Origin: CAVTOA01 sp963736285
GTDB lineage: Bacteria; Actinomycetota; Actinomycetes; Mycobacteriales; QHCE01
Direction of reading: 5' to 3'
Assembly: GCA_963736285.1 (NCBI GenBank)
Contig: CAVTOA010000003.1
Span: 868,001 to 932,000, forward strand
Length of the DNA: 64,000 bases
The notes under the pieces are model-generated. The model made no database searches. It saw only the letters and a program-made list of their open reading frames with translations, and was not told the DNA's origin. Position 1 is the stretch's first letter, and every line of letters starts with the position of its first letter. This document shows positions 9,573 through 19,227 of this stretch, in pieces. The position numbers and the translations under genes are program-made.

Positions 9573-9639
9573 GCTGCGCAGCGTCTCATATTGTCGGTAA
9601 CCCTTGCGGATGCTCGTCGATTTTTATCAAGAGAAACTC

Positions 9640-9764
9640 ATGACAAAAGTGCATGTGCGACAAGCACATGACGCTGATGTAGAGCCTGTAGTGGAAATGG
9701 TGCACGAGCTTGGTGTGCACGAAGGTGCGCCAGGAGAATGCCGGCTCACCACCAGCCAAATCAG
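9640..9764 (+). pseudogene. GNAT acetyltransferase, 5' fragment only
   Basis: ATG 9640 opens about 42 codons reading TKVHVRQAHDADVEPVVEMV and then HEGAPGECRLTTSQI. The DADVxxVVEMVxEL helix and the APxECxLT block match the N-terminus of diamine-type GNAT N-acetyltransferases of about 160 residues. The acetyl-CoA-binding half is missing. At about 9762-9767 the sequence changes to the tail of a TnpB protein in another frame, so the gene was cut by a mobile element and later deletion. It cannot be active. The original substrate cannot be told. Confidence 0.72.
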
Positions 9765-9767
9765 TCC

Positions 9768-9884
9768 ACCTTCCGATGCACGTCGTGCGGCTTCGCTGAG
9801 CACGCCGACGTGAACGCAGCCCGCAACATCGCCAAACGCGGTGAAGCCGGCTGGGTAGCAGTCAGCCTGCCAAACGCGGCGTGA
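9768..9884 (+). mobile_element. TnpB (IS200/IS605-type) C-terminal remnant
   Basis: The frame beginning at 9768 and ending at TGA 9882-9884 reads STFRCTSCGF followed by AEHADVNAARNIAKRGEAG. This is the last part of the TnpB zinc ribbon (second CxxC pair) and the RuvC-III motif DVNAARNI with its catalytic Asp. Everything upstream of the zinc ribbon is gone, so no nuclease is made. TnpB is the transposon-encoded RNA-guided nuclease of IS200/IS605 elements. The remnant keeps exactly the 3' end of tnpB, the part from which its guide RNA scaffold normally derives. Confidence 0.8.
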
Positions 9885-9885
9885 T

Positions 9886-9942
9886 CTCGTGCTCATCACC
9901 ACGAGCCATCACGATCCGCAAGCTCGGTCCTCTAGGGCCGAG
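9886..9942 (+). repeat. Hairpins after tnpB remnant, possible IS right end
   Basis: Two short hairpins follow the tnpB stop. CTCGTG and CACGAG pair across 8 bases (9887-9906), and CTCGGTCC pairs with GGGCCGAG across 4 bases with one G:T (9923-9942). IS200/IS605 right ends carry such subterminal hairpins, so this may be the right end and omega-RNA scaffold region. That is inference from position; the exact boundary is unknown. Confidence 0.4.
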
Positions 9943-10029
9943 AAGCTGACCGGGTGAGACATGAGATTGACGACCACCACCACAACCTCTCGGTGGACGG
10001 TGCTGGTGAATGACGGGCGAAGATTCATC

Positions 10030-11304
10030 TCACAGCAGTTCGACGCTCGCGCCCTGGCATCTATGCCGTGTGTCGAAGACGTAGCGACCGGACCGCTGCA
10101 CGGCTTCATAGTCGAAGGTGTCATGGTCAGTAAGGATTACGACCGCATCCGCCTCTGAAATCTCTCGCTTCGGTGGGCGTCACTAGAGGCATCTCAGTGG
10201 GGATGGCCTCCGGCGGTGCGATGGGCTCGGCTGCCCGTACCTGTGCTCCCGCCGCCAGTAGGTGCTGTGCGATATCGAGGGCTGGCGAGTCTCGCATGTC
10301 TGAACTGTTTTTCTTGTATGCGAGGCCGAGCAGCAGAATGCGGCTGCCGTTGATGCTTATGCCTCTCATGCCGAGGCCGCTGATAATGCGATGAGCTACG
10401 TATTGTGGCATTGCTCGGTTGACCTCGTTTGCTAGCTCGACGAGGCGCAGACCTTGGCCCGCGTTTTGTCTCACCTGCCATGCCAGATATACCGGGTCGG
10501 TGGTAAGGCAATGGCCCCCCACTCCGGGTCCAGGAAGAAATGGAAGATACCCGAAGGGTTTGGTTGAGGCCGCGGAAACGGCTTCCCACACATTGGCATG
10601 CAAGCTGTCGGCAACGGTGGCCAATTCATTGATCAATGCGATGTTTACTTGGCGAAATGTGTTTTCTAGCAGTTTGGCTAGCTCAGCTGTTCGGGTGCCG
10701 TGCACGGGAATCGTTTGCCGAACAATGGTGGAATAAAACTGTCAACAGATCGCAAAGAGCGCGCATCAATTCCTGACACGAGTTTGGGCGTGTTTTCCAA
10801 ATTCCAGTGCTTGTTTCCAGGGTCGATACGTTCGGGGCTGTATCCGAGCAAGAAATTGCTGGGCGCGGTCAGACCGCTGATCGACTCAAGCAGTGGCATC
10901 AGAAATTCTTCGGTCGTCCCCGGGTATGTCGTTGATTCCAAAATGACAGTGCAGCCGCGCCGCATATAGCTGGCCACCGCTCGAGCCGCGCCCTCGATGG
11001 GACCCAAATCCGGCACACCGTCTCGCAGCGGCGTTGGCACGCACATGATGTAGACATCAGATCCTGCCAGGAGATCAGATTGCCCAGACGCGGTGAAGCG
11101 CCCGTCACGTAGCGCCGAGCAGAGTTGGCGATTGGACACGTCATCGACGTAGGACTCTCCGGCGTTCAGCTGTTTGACCCGCTGCATGTCGGTATCGAAG
11201 CCAAGAACAGCATGCCCCACTTCGGCGGCTCGGATTGCAAGCGGCAAGCCGGTATATCCCTGGCCTACTACGGCTACCTTCAGTGGGCTTTGAGTAGGTG
11301 TCAC
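10030..11304 (-). pseudogene. Nucleotide-sugar 6-dehydrogenase (WbpA/TviB-like), frameshifted
   Basis: GTG 11304 starts a Rossmann fold VAVVGQGYTGLPLA. The middle carries YSPERIDPGNKHW, typical of the UDP-N-acetylhexosamine 6-dehydrogenase branch, and GPGVGGHCLTTDPVYL holds the catalytic Cys. The C-terminal UDP-binding domain reads LGLAYKKNSSDMRDSPAL. Frames change near 10690 and 10160; after the second, ADAVVILTDHDTFDY continues to TGA 10030-10032. The joined length of about 424 residues is normal. The enzyme oxidises C6 of a UDP-sugar to the uronic acid for surface glycan. It heads away from the main glycan operon but belongs to the same locus. Confidence 0.83.
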
Positions 11305-11529
11305 CTCAGTGATCTCTTTCCTCTGAAGTGGATGTGGTGCGCGTTTTCGGGTCGGGGCGCGGCGTCCGACATGCGAGCGCGAGGCCGCTGTCGAAGCTGC
11401 GGATGAACCGCGTGATGCCCGCACCGCGCCCCCTTAAGTTCAGAGATGACAATATAAGTAACAATTAGGACAAATTAGATGATTATCGAGAGTTTGGGTA
11501 GCGTAGTGCGGAGTCAAGGTTGAGTCCGG
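11305..11529 (-). promoter_or_regulatory. A/T-rich upstream region of nucleotide-sugar dehydrogenase
   Basis: No gene is seen here. The stretch 11436-11482 is strikingly A/T-rich against its surroundings and lies about 130-180 bp upstream of the GTG 11304 start. It contains TTGTCC and TATATT on the minus strand, but their spacing (about 11 bp) is too short for a textbook sigma-70 promoter. It probably holds the promoter. Confidence 0.35.
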
Positions 11530-11724
11530 TCACCCAAGGACGGACATCCAGCCGGCACCGATAAGAGCTACACAGATCATCACGGCAATTGCTCGCGTAA
11601 GCGTTTTCCGAACCCGTGTGCCGCTGTGCTCGTTGGTGGCTACCGGGCGTAGACGGATTAGTTGGTTCGGCCAAGGCCGAGTGAGCGCTGCGGCTAGCCT
11701 CCGATGTATTTCTGGGATGTCCAT
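11530..11724 (-). CDS. Small protein with C-terminal membrane segment
   Basis: This 64-residue reading frame has ATG 11724 preceded by AAAGG at 5 bases, directly after the likely stop of the phosphoglycosyl transferase (TAA, 11733-11735). That spacing is what a real translationally coupled gene would show. The N-terminal 40 residues are polar and Arg-rich; the end (AIAVMICVALIGAGWMSVLG) is hydrophobic enough for one membrane helix. I do not recognise it. It could be the start of a longer frameshifted membrane protein, as frameshifts are frequent nearby. Confidence 0.4.
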   Translation of the reverse strand: MDIPEIHRRLAAALTRPWPNQLIRLRPVATNEHSGTRVRKTLTRAIAVMICVALIGAGWMSVLG

Positions 11725-11732
11725 ATAGGCCT

Positions 11733-12363
11733 TTAGCGCTGAGGACTACCCAGATAGACCGGACCAGAATGGTCAGGTCAAGGTTCAGACTTTGATTGGC
11801 TACATAGTTCCAGGTCAAGGTTGGTTCTGGTTTCCCAGTCGAGGCTGTTGCGTCCTGATATCTGCGCCAGACCCGTGAGCCCCGGGAGTACGTCCTCCCG
11901 GCGGAGCTGGTGGCCTTGGAATCGCTGGGCAAGATGGCGTAGGTGAGGGCGCGGGCCGACCAGTGCCATTTCTCCTTTGATGACGTTAATTAGCTGCGGT
12001 AGCTCATCGAGTGAGAGTCGCCGAAGGATGCGGCCTACCCGGGTGATGCACGCAGGATCAGGAACTTCTGATTCTGGTGCGGCGCGCCGACTCATTGTCC
12101 GGAGTTTGAGCACCCCGAATGACTGTCCCCGCAAACCAATACGGACCTGGCGAAAGAAGATGGGTCTACCGCTTTCGCAGAGTATGGCTACCGCGCACAC
12201 CAGCGTCAGAAGTAGCGCGGGGAGTGCGAGAAGAACGAGCAATGTCCAGTCCAGAACGCGCTTGCCGCGGTATGTCTGGGCGGATGGTACGTCGCGTTCG
12301 CGGAATTTCGACGTTCGCCGTTACTCCGGATAGATCGACATTTTCAGTCTTGGATGGATTCAT
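11733..12363 (-). pseudogene. Undecaprenyl-phosphate sugar phosphotransferase (small PglC/WbaP-type), frameshifted
   Basis: ATG 12363 gives MNPSKTENVDLSGV. After a shift near 12290 the frame reads YRGKRVLDWTLLVLLALPAL, the re-entrant hydrophobic helix of monotopic phosphoglycosyl transferases. Next come FGVLKLRTM and the catalytic Asp-Glu pair in LSLDELPQLINVIKGEMALVGPRP-type sequence (here about 12000-11950). The C-terminal PGLTGLAQISGRN block follows, with more shifts near 11800 and 11745. These enzymes move a phosphosugar from a UDP-sugar to undecaprenyl phosphate, the first membrane step of Wzx/Wzy glycan assembly. It is divergent from the glycosyltransferase operon. Confidence 0.82.
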
Positions 12364-12487
12364 CGCAATGATCGTCCTTAGCGCTAGCTGATGCCCTATT
12401 TTAGGAATATTTCACTATATGTAGCGATCTGATCACTATGTGCTAAATTCTCCCCTCAGCAACGCCAAACAATGCAGGAGGGCATCT
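12364..12487. promoter_or_regulatory. Divergent promoter region of the glycan locus
   Basis: This 124-bp gap separates the minus-strand phosphoglycosyl transferase from the plus-strand operon that runs to about 23.9 kb. The part 12390-12435 is A/T-rich (TATTTTAGGAATATTTCAC and CACTATATG). No consensus -35/-10 pair with correct spacing is clear. AGGAGG at 12477-12482 is the ribosome site of the next gene. Confidence 0.4.
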
Positions 12488-13776
12488 GTGCCGGACCAAT
12501 CTGGTGACGCGCAACGGTCCTCGCGTAGTAGTGACCCTGCGTATCGACTCGGAGTGATCAGCCCCTGCTACGACCCGGAAACTGGATCCGCTGCGGTCGC
12601 TGGAGCAATCTGCCGGTCACTATCGGTACTTGGACATGACGTGCACGTCCTCACCGGGTTTCCCCATTACCCGCTCGGCCGGCTTTACCCCGGGTACCGA
12701 TTGACGAAATATTCATATGAATACCGTGACTGGGGTCCACGTTCACCGTGTTCCGCTGATCCCCAGCCATGATCGCTCGCCGCTTCGTCGCGCACTTACT
12801 TATCTGTCCTTTGCCGTTTCAGCGTCTACGAAATGGCGCATTCTGCGTTCTGTTGACGCGTGGTTGGTGATTTCATCGCAGGCCACCGTCGCTCTACCCG
12901 CGATTTTTGCGCGCCGATTCTTTAGCCGGCCATACGTATTGCACATCCACGATCTGTGGCCGGACACCGTGACTGAGAGTGGGTTCATCAAAGCGGGGAA
13001 ACTGCTTAACTTTGTGGCTCGGTGCATTCAGGCGTTTTGCAACGCCACTTACCGACGCGCCTCGACAGGTAGCTGTCACCGCGCCGGGTATGGCGTCTCG
13101 CGCTTCGCGGCCGGGGGGTACCAAGCGAGAAACTGTACGGTGGTGCCCAATTGGATTGACGAGGCCACGTTTCGCCCGCGCCGCGCGATGAGGAATTTTC
13201 CACCGAATTTCAGTTTGCCGGGTTTGTTGTCATGTACGCGGGCAGCCTTGGTGATCTGCAAGGGCTTGAGACCGCGGTCGAGGCTATGCGGCTACTCAAA
13301 GACATTCCTGAACTTCGATTGGTTTTTGTCGGCAGCGGCGTGGCTGAACCCCGCTTCGTGCCATGGCTGCGGACCTCGACACCGTGCGGTTCCTTGGGCC
13401 GCAGCCTGTGGAGCGGATGGCGTCTTTGATGGCGGTCAGTGATGTGCAGCTGGTCAGCCTCAAGGACCTGCCCTTGTTCCATCACACGCTGCCTAGCAAG
13501 CTTCAGGCCGCTATGGCCTGCGCCAAGCCCGTCATTGTGTCTGCGCCTGGTGATGCGGCGGATCTCGTTCGCCGATCGAAAGCCGGCATAGCGGTGGCCC
13601 CAGGCGATCCACGAGAGCTCGCCTTAGCAATGCGGCGAATGTATCGACATGATGCCCGCACCCTCACAGCAATGGGTCGCGCAGGGCGTCAGTTTTATCT
13701 CAACAACATGTCGTCGCAGGTAGGCAGCACAATGCTGGCGAGCCTCGTGCGTGACGCAGTGAAGGAGAACGCATGA
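12488..13776 (+). pseudogene. Family 4 glycosyltransferase (WbuB/WcaI-like), frameshifted
   Basis: GTG 12488 follows AGGAGG by 5 bases. The first frame reads LGVISPCYDPETGSAAVA, then HVLTGFPHYPLGRLYPGY, typical of the WbuB-like group. Later frames give VLHIHDLWPDTVTESG, VVPNWIDEATF, VMYAGSLGDLQGLETA and the donor-binding end KLQAAMACAKPVIVSAPGDA. Shifts lie near 12745, 13065, 13115, 13200 and 13355. In enterobacteria WbuB transfers L-FucNAc; the UDP-L-FucNAc-type enzymes downstream make the same donor plausible here. The last codons overlap the next start as ATGA (13773-13776). Confidence 0.82.
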
Positions 13777-14891
13777 AGATCGCCGTCACGGGCTCGGATG
13801 GTTTTTTGGGCTGGCACGTGCGGTGCAAAGCGTTCGCGCTCGGCATTGAGAGCATTCCGATAGATCGATGCTGATGGACGACGCAGATCAGTTGGCCAAC
13901 GCGATGAAAGACGTCGACGCCGTGGTGCATTGTGCCGGTGCCAATCGCGGGGCCTGACACGGCGATCATTGAAGGGAACATCGGAACCAGCGCAGCGGTC
14001 TGTCGAACGCGGTGCACAGCGTGGGCCGTCCACTGCGGATTGTTTACGCCAACTCCATTCACTGCCGGTCTGATTCCGTATACGGCCGTTCTAAGCGAGG
14101 CGCTGCCGAGGTATTGGCTGGACCGGCCAGTTCTTCTGCTGAGTTCTCCGATGTGATTTTGCCCAACCTGTTTGGCGAACATGGGCGTCCGCACTACAAC
14201 TCGTTCGTTGCGACGTTCTGCCACGAGACGGCCGGCGGGCGTGAGCCAGCGGTGACCCACGATCGCGATATTCCGTTGCTCCATGTACAGGATGCAGCGG
14301 ATGTGCTCATCGAAGAAGCTCATGCTTCCGGCAGCCGCTGTGTCGAGCCAAAAGCCGAGCCAACCGCGGTCTCTGCTGTTCGCCAGCTGTTGGCCGACTT
14401 TGAGGCTTCCTATCGCCATGGCGAACTGCCGGACCTGACTGAGAAGTTCCACACCAGGCTCTTCAATACCTACCGGTCGTATTTGTTTCCGGTTCGATAC
14501 CCGATACAGCTGGCACCTCGTGCGGATAACCGGGGGACTTTGGTGGAGTGCATGCGCACGCCGCAAGCGGGTGGGCAGGCGTTCATTTCCTCAACCGTGC
14601 CGGAGGCGGTACGCGGTGAGCACGTTCACTTGCGGAAGTTTGAGCGCTTCGTCATCGTGTCAGGACAAGCAGAAGTCGCGGTGCGAAAGCTTTTCTCTGA
14701 AGCAGACAGTGCGATTCAATGTCAGTGGGGACAATCCTGTGGCTGTTGACATGCCCACCATGTGGGTACATAACCTCCGCGCCACCAGCGATGCGCCCGT
14801 GACTGCCTTCTTTTGGTCCAACGAACTCTTTACGGCCGAAGACATAGACACTTATGCGTGCACGATCGCTGGCACGCCGGAGGCGTCATGA
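13773..14891 (+). pseudogene. CapF/FnlB-like bifunctional reductase (SDR plus cupin), frameshifted
   Basis: The N-terminus KIAVTGSDGFLGWHV is an SDR Rossmann motif. A later frame gives YANSIH, YGRSKRGAAEVL (the YxxxK pair) and LPNLFGEHGRPHYNSFVATF. From about 14510 a cupin domain follows: RADNRGTLVECMRTPQAGGQ and GEHVHLRKFERFVIVSGQAE. This two-domain plan is specific for CapF/FnlB/WbjC, which reduces the 4-keto-L-talose intermediate on the way to UDP-L-FucNAc. Several shifts lie between 13830 and 14010 and one near 14720. The dehydratase/epimerase partner FnlA/CapE is not in the window. Confidence 0.84.
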
Positions 14892-16025
14892 CAAAAGTGA
14901 TGACGTTCGCGGGCACGCGGCCGGAGCTTATTCGACTGTCCCGCGTGGTGAGCCGGTTGTCAGAGACTGTCGACCACATCTTTGTCCACACGGGACAAAA
15001 TTGGGATCAGTCACTGCGCGATGTCTTCTTCACCGAATTGGGGTTTGCCGAGCCCCGCCTATCAGTTTGATGTGGATACCTCGAGCTTGGGCCGCACATT
15101 GGGCGAGATCCTTATCAAGGCCGAAGAAGCCATCTCCGCACAGCGGCCAGACGGCGTCCTCGTTCTCGGTGACACAAATAGTTGTATCGCCGCGTTGATG
15201 GCGCGCCGCATGAAAGTGCCCGTCTATCACATGGAGGCGGGCAACCGCTGCTTTGATCTCAACGTTCCTGAGGAGACAAACCGTAAACTTATTGATCATG
15301 TCGCGGACTTCAATCTGGTTTATACCGAGCATGCGCGGCGTAATCTGCTCGCCGAAGGCGTTCACCCCAGAAGAATTCTGTTGACTGGTTCGCCGATGCG
15401 CGAAGTCTTGAGTCACTACCGCGGATCAATCGCCGCATCAAGCGTGGTCAACCGGTTGGGGGTGGAGCCAGGGAAGTACTTCGTCGCCAGCGCCCACCGT
15501 GAGGAAAACGTCGACGACCCAAGGCGCCTCGTGCGGTTGCTTGACTGCCTACGTGCGCTCACCGCCACCTGGGGTTTGCCTGTCTTGGTCTCCACACATC
15601 CGCGCACCCGCAAACGCATCCAGAGCTTGGTCGCCGACGTCGATCTCGACGGCGTGATATTTCACGAGCCGTTCGGGTTCTTCGATTATGTGCGCCTTCA
15701 GATGGACGCGCGCTGTGTCCTGTCAGATAGCGGCACGATCAGTGAAGAGTCAGCGATTTTGGGTTTCCCCGCTGTGACACTCAGAGACTCCATTGAGAGA
15801 CCGGAGTCGCTAGATGCCGGCACGATAATCGTCACGGGTCTCGAACCCGCAGGGGTAATCGAGGCGGTGGAAACCACGGTGGCTCAGTCACACACACGCA
15901 TCAACGTCTGCGCCTCCGAATATCGGATTCCCGATACGTCTCGGCGGGTAGTCAACTTCATCTTGTCGACCATTCGGCGACACCACGAGTGGGCAGGGAT
16001 CAGATTGCCGGCCAGAGAGCGAATC
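14888..16025 (+). pseudogene. UDP-N-acetyl-L-talosamine/FucNAc 2-epimerase (FnlC/WbjD-like), one frameshift
   Basis: ATG 14888 overlaps the previous stop. The opening TKVMTFAGTRPELIRLSRV and HTGQNWDQSLRDVFF is typical of FnlC/WbjD rather than WecB. After one shift near 15060 the frame continues with GVLVLGDTNSCIAALMARR, YHMEAGNRCFDLNVPEETN, ASAHREENVD and SDSGTISEESAILGFPAV, all conserved in hydrolysing/non-hydrolysing UDP-GlcNAc 2-epimerases. It completes UDP-L-FucNAc synthesis with CapF. As written, no stop separates it from the next gene: the frame runs straight into a glycosyltransferase at about 16026, which is either a lost stop through an indel or a real fusion. Confidence 0.84.
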
Positions 16026-17071
16026 ATGGCTGAGGTGGTGATCGATGCGGCGGGCGGCAGTATTGGGGGCGCCGCGCGGTGGGCCGGCGAGCTGGACAAC
16101 TTCCTCAGCTCGACCGACGCCCCAGTGAGGGTGATCGGCCGTTCCCGCCGGTTGACACCGAGCTGGCTGGCGCGCCGGGAACCTCAAGCGCGAGGTGCGA
16201 CAATGACCATCGCCGCCAATAATGCGTGCTTCGCCTTTAGTGGTGCGCACCGTCGTGTGTTGGTGAATAACGCGCTTCATTTCTTGTACCGAGGCGAGCT
16301 CGATCTGCTCCGCGGGATGCCGAGGAGTTTTCGCCTTCAGATCCCGGTGGTGCGTCGTCTGCTCGCTAGGGCAGACACCATCATCGTTCCCTCCTCGACG
16401 ATGCGGGAGAGGGTCGAGCACCACGTGCCCTCGGTGCGAGATCGAATCGCTGTGCGCGCCTATCCCGTTTCGCCCGTTGGGCCGCGATCCGGCGCTGACG
16501 AACCGTTTGTGCTGGTGCCAATCGTGCCAGCGCCGTACAAGAATGTGGTATCGCAGCTCCCCGTTTTGCTGGACGCAATTATGAAGACGGGGCTAGACCT
16601 GCGAATTCAGGTGACAGCATCGCCGGGTGATCTACCCGTGCGGCTTTCACAGCATCCCCTGCTGACATGCCTTGGTGTGGTAGCTCACGACGAATTGGCA
16701 AATTGTGGCGATCAGCTTCCGCCATCTTCTTTCCCTGCATTGTGGAGTCTTTCGGGTTTCCGTTGGCGGAAGCCAGAGTGTGCGGCATGCCAGTGCTGTC
16801 ACCTGACACCGCGCTCGCCCGCGAGGTAGCCGGCCAGGCGCTGGTGCCTTACCAACTTGATGATTCCGACAGTCTCGCGAGCGCACTGTGCACAGTGGAC
16901 GACCCTATCGAGGCTGATCCGTTCGCATTCGATGCGCACACGTATTTCCGATGGCTGTTCCAGCTACCGTCCGAACAATATGGAGATACACGTGGGGCAA
17001 TTCAGGACACCGAACTGACCGTTGTCGCGCAACCATGCGAGGAGACCGCATCGAAAGCCGAATTCCCATGA
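16026..17071 (+). pseudogene. Family 4 glycosyltransferase, frameshifted, in frame with preceding epimerase
   Basis: ATG 16026 begins AEVVIDAAGGSIGGAARWAG, a glycosyltransferase 4 N-terminal Gly-rich loop. Further on are RADTIIVPSSTMRERVEHH and VLVPIVPAPYKNV, marking the inter-domain region. After a shift near 16700 the donor site reads ASAIFFPCIVESFGFPLAEA, followed by CGMPVLSPDTALAREVAGQA, and the gene ends at TGA 17069-17071, overlapping the flippase start. The overall length of about 348 residues is normal. Its sugar donor is unknown. It shares one uninterrupted frame with the upstream epimerase. Confidence 0.8.
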
Positions 17072-18358
17072 CTGCGCCCGACGAGAATCTGCGACACTTC
17101 GGGCGCTCCGTTGCCGCCACCGCGCTGTGCAATGTCGCCGGGGCGGTATCAGCCGGGATCGCAGGGATCATCATCGCCCGAGCTTTGGGGCCGACAATGC
17201 GCGGCGAGTATGCCGCGGTGATGGCGTGGTTCGGGGTAGTGCTCGTGGTGGGCCAACTTGGGCAGACCTCGGCCACCACGTATTTCGTCGCCGGGTTTCC
17301 CGAACGCGCTCGTGACTACCTCGCAACTTCGCGCAGCATGATGGTCGTCTCCGGCACGGCCACGCTTCTTGTGGGGATCTGCGTCGCGCCGCTGCTTGCC
17401 CACCACAACAACGTGACTACCTGGGCGTTCCGGTTGATGTTCGCCACCTGCGTGGCGAGTTTTGTGGGCGCGGGCTACGTTTTTGGGCTTCAAGCCTCGC
17501 ACCTTGCTGGGTGGAACGTCGTGCGCACAATGCAGCCTCTCGCCTATGTCGTGGCGGTGGGCGTCCTCTACCTGACGGGGTCGCTGGACCTGCTGACCGC
17601 GTTGGCGGCGCTATCAGCGACCGTGGTGGTGCAAACCGTGCTGGCCCACCGGCTATGCCGAAAGCGACAACTTACCGGTGGTAGCACCGAGTTTGGGTTA
17701 GCCCGCTCCCTCACCCGATATGGGCTGAGTCAGCTAGCCGCGAGCGTGCCTAACGTGGTGACGGCACGACTCGATCAACTACTGCTTGCGCTCTGCGTGG
17801 CCCCCGCAGTGCTTGGACGCTATGCCGTGGCGGTGTCACTGACCACGATGGCGGTTCCCATGGCATCAGCGCTCGGAAACGTGGCTTTTCCTCGATTGGC
17901 TTCCCGGGCCTTGTCACATATGAAGACGGTGCGGCTACAGCGCTGGTCGCTGCTGGCCAGCGCTGCGGTGGGAATCGCGTTCGCGGTGCCGCTTGTGCTC
18001 TTCGCCCATCAGCTCATTCCCCTGGTATTCGGAGCGGGGTTTACTGCCTCGGCTGGTTTGGTGCTGTTGCTTGCTCCGGGGGGAGTGCTCTTGGGATGCG
18101 GTCAGGTGTGCGGTGATCTGTTGCGCGGCCATGGTCGTCCACTATCGGTCGCCCGAGCGCAAGGCGCTGCCGCTGTCATCACGATCCTGCTGCTTGCCGC
18201 GTTGGTGCCGCTGATGGGGGCGGACAGGAGCCGCCATCGCCTCAACCACTGCTGCTGCGGTCGCCGTGGGTGTCATGCTGCGGGCGCTACGTCGGCTTGC
18301 TCCGGCGCGTTCGCCGGCCACCCATGATCTTCGCCCAGTACTTCAGAAGAGCTCATGA
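17068..18358 (+). pseudogene. Polysaccharide flippase (Wzx-like), one 3' frameshift
   Basis: About 430 residues with 11-14 hydrophobic segments evenly spread show a MATE/Wzx-type transporter. It opens with HFGRSVAATALCNVAGAVSAG and has the family's ARALGPTMRGEYAAV element in the first helix pair. Flippases move the undecaprenyl-linked repeat unit to the outer face of the membrane. One shift near 18220 moves the end into the frame VMLRALRRLAPARSPATHD; with that the stop TGA 18356-18358 overlaps the next ATG. It is otherwise intact for about 385 codons. Confidence 0.83.
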
Positions 18359-19196
18359 CGCGATCGCGGCTGATGGCCGCGCGGGCGGTGGACCTCATCG
18401 GCACGGCCATTGGCCGACGTCAGCTGGTACGCGCGGCACGGTTCGTACTGAACCGTGCTCGATTGGACGTGCCCAATGACCCGGCTCGCAACGGTGAATA
18501 CGCATTGCAACGTTGGCTGCTGGAGGCTATCCCGGTTCCAGCGCCGATAACCGTATTCGATGTCGGCGCCAATGTTGGCCGATGGTCACACAACCTGCTG
18601 CGTGTTAGTGAAACTCACCGGTCGCCAGCCGCATCTGCATGTATTTGAGCCGGTCCCCAAGCTCATCGGACTGCTCGTGGAGAGCTTGCCGTCCACATGT
18701 GTGGGCGAACCAGCTTGCGGTATCTGACCATGACGGCGAAGCAGCTGATGCACGTCGTTGGGCCCCACGGCCGGGACTAACTCGCTGTATTCCACATCGC
18801 ACCAGAACACGCGGGCCGAGGTCGTCGAAGCCATCACGATCGACCAATACGTGGAACTACATGACATTCAGCGCGTGGACATGGTGAAAGTAGACACCGA
18901 AGGACACGATCTCGCGGTTCTGCGAGGCGCTAAACAGTTGCTCGCGGCGGGCGCGATCTCGCTGGTGCAGTTCGAATACAACCATCGGTGGATTCATGCG
19001 CGCAGTTTCCTTAAAGACGTTTTTGAGCTGCTGGAACCGTTCGGCTACCGAATCGGAAAGCTGACGTCGACATGGAATGGAACGTTACCCGGGCTGGGAT
19101 CCAGCTCTAGAAAGCTTCATCGAGGGCAACTATCTCGCCTGTACCGCCGAGATGGCGGATCTCCTCCCGCAGGTCGCGTGGTGGAAGGGCGTATAA
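18355..19196 (+). pseudogene. FkbM-family methyltransferase, frameshifted
   Basis: ATG 18355 overlaps the flippase stop. The SAM-binding motif ITVFDVGANVGRWSHNLL and, in later frames, LHVFEPVPKLIGLL and VDMVKVDTEGHDLAVLRGAK define an FkbM O-methyltransferase. The end ESFIEGNYLACTAEMADLLP reaches TAA 19194-19196 in a third frame. Shifts lie near 18610, 18760 and 19085. FkbM enzymes methylate hydroxyl groups of sugars or polyketides; here a glycan sugar is the likely substrate. A second FkbM gene is present at 23952-24773, so the glycan may carry more than one methyl group. Confidence 0.8.
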
Positions 19197-19227
19197 GGAC
19201 ACGTCGAATTATCTCAAGGAGACTGTT

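Noticed and set aside
9961..10158. Plus-strand 65-codon frame
   Set aside because: It is antisense to the C-terminus of the nucleotide-sugar dehydrogenase (VVILTDHDTFDY), which explains the open frame.
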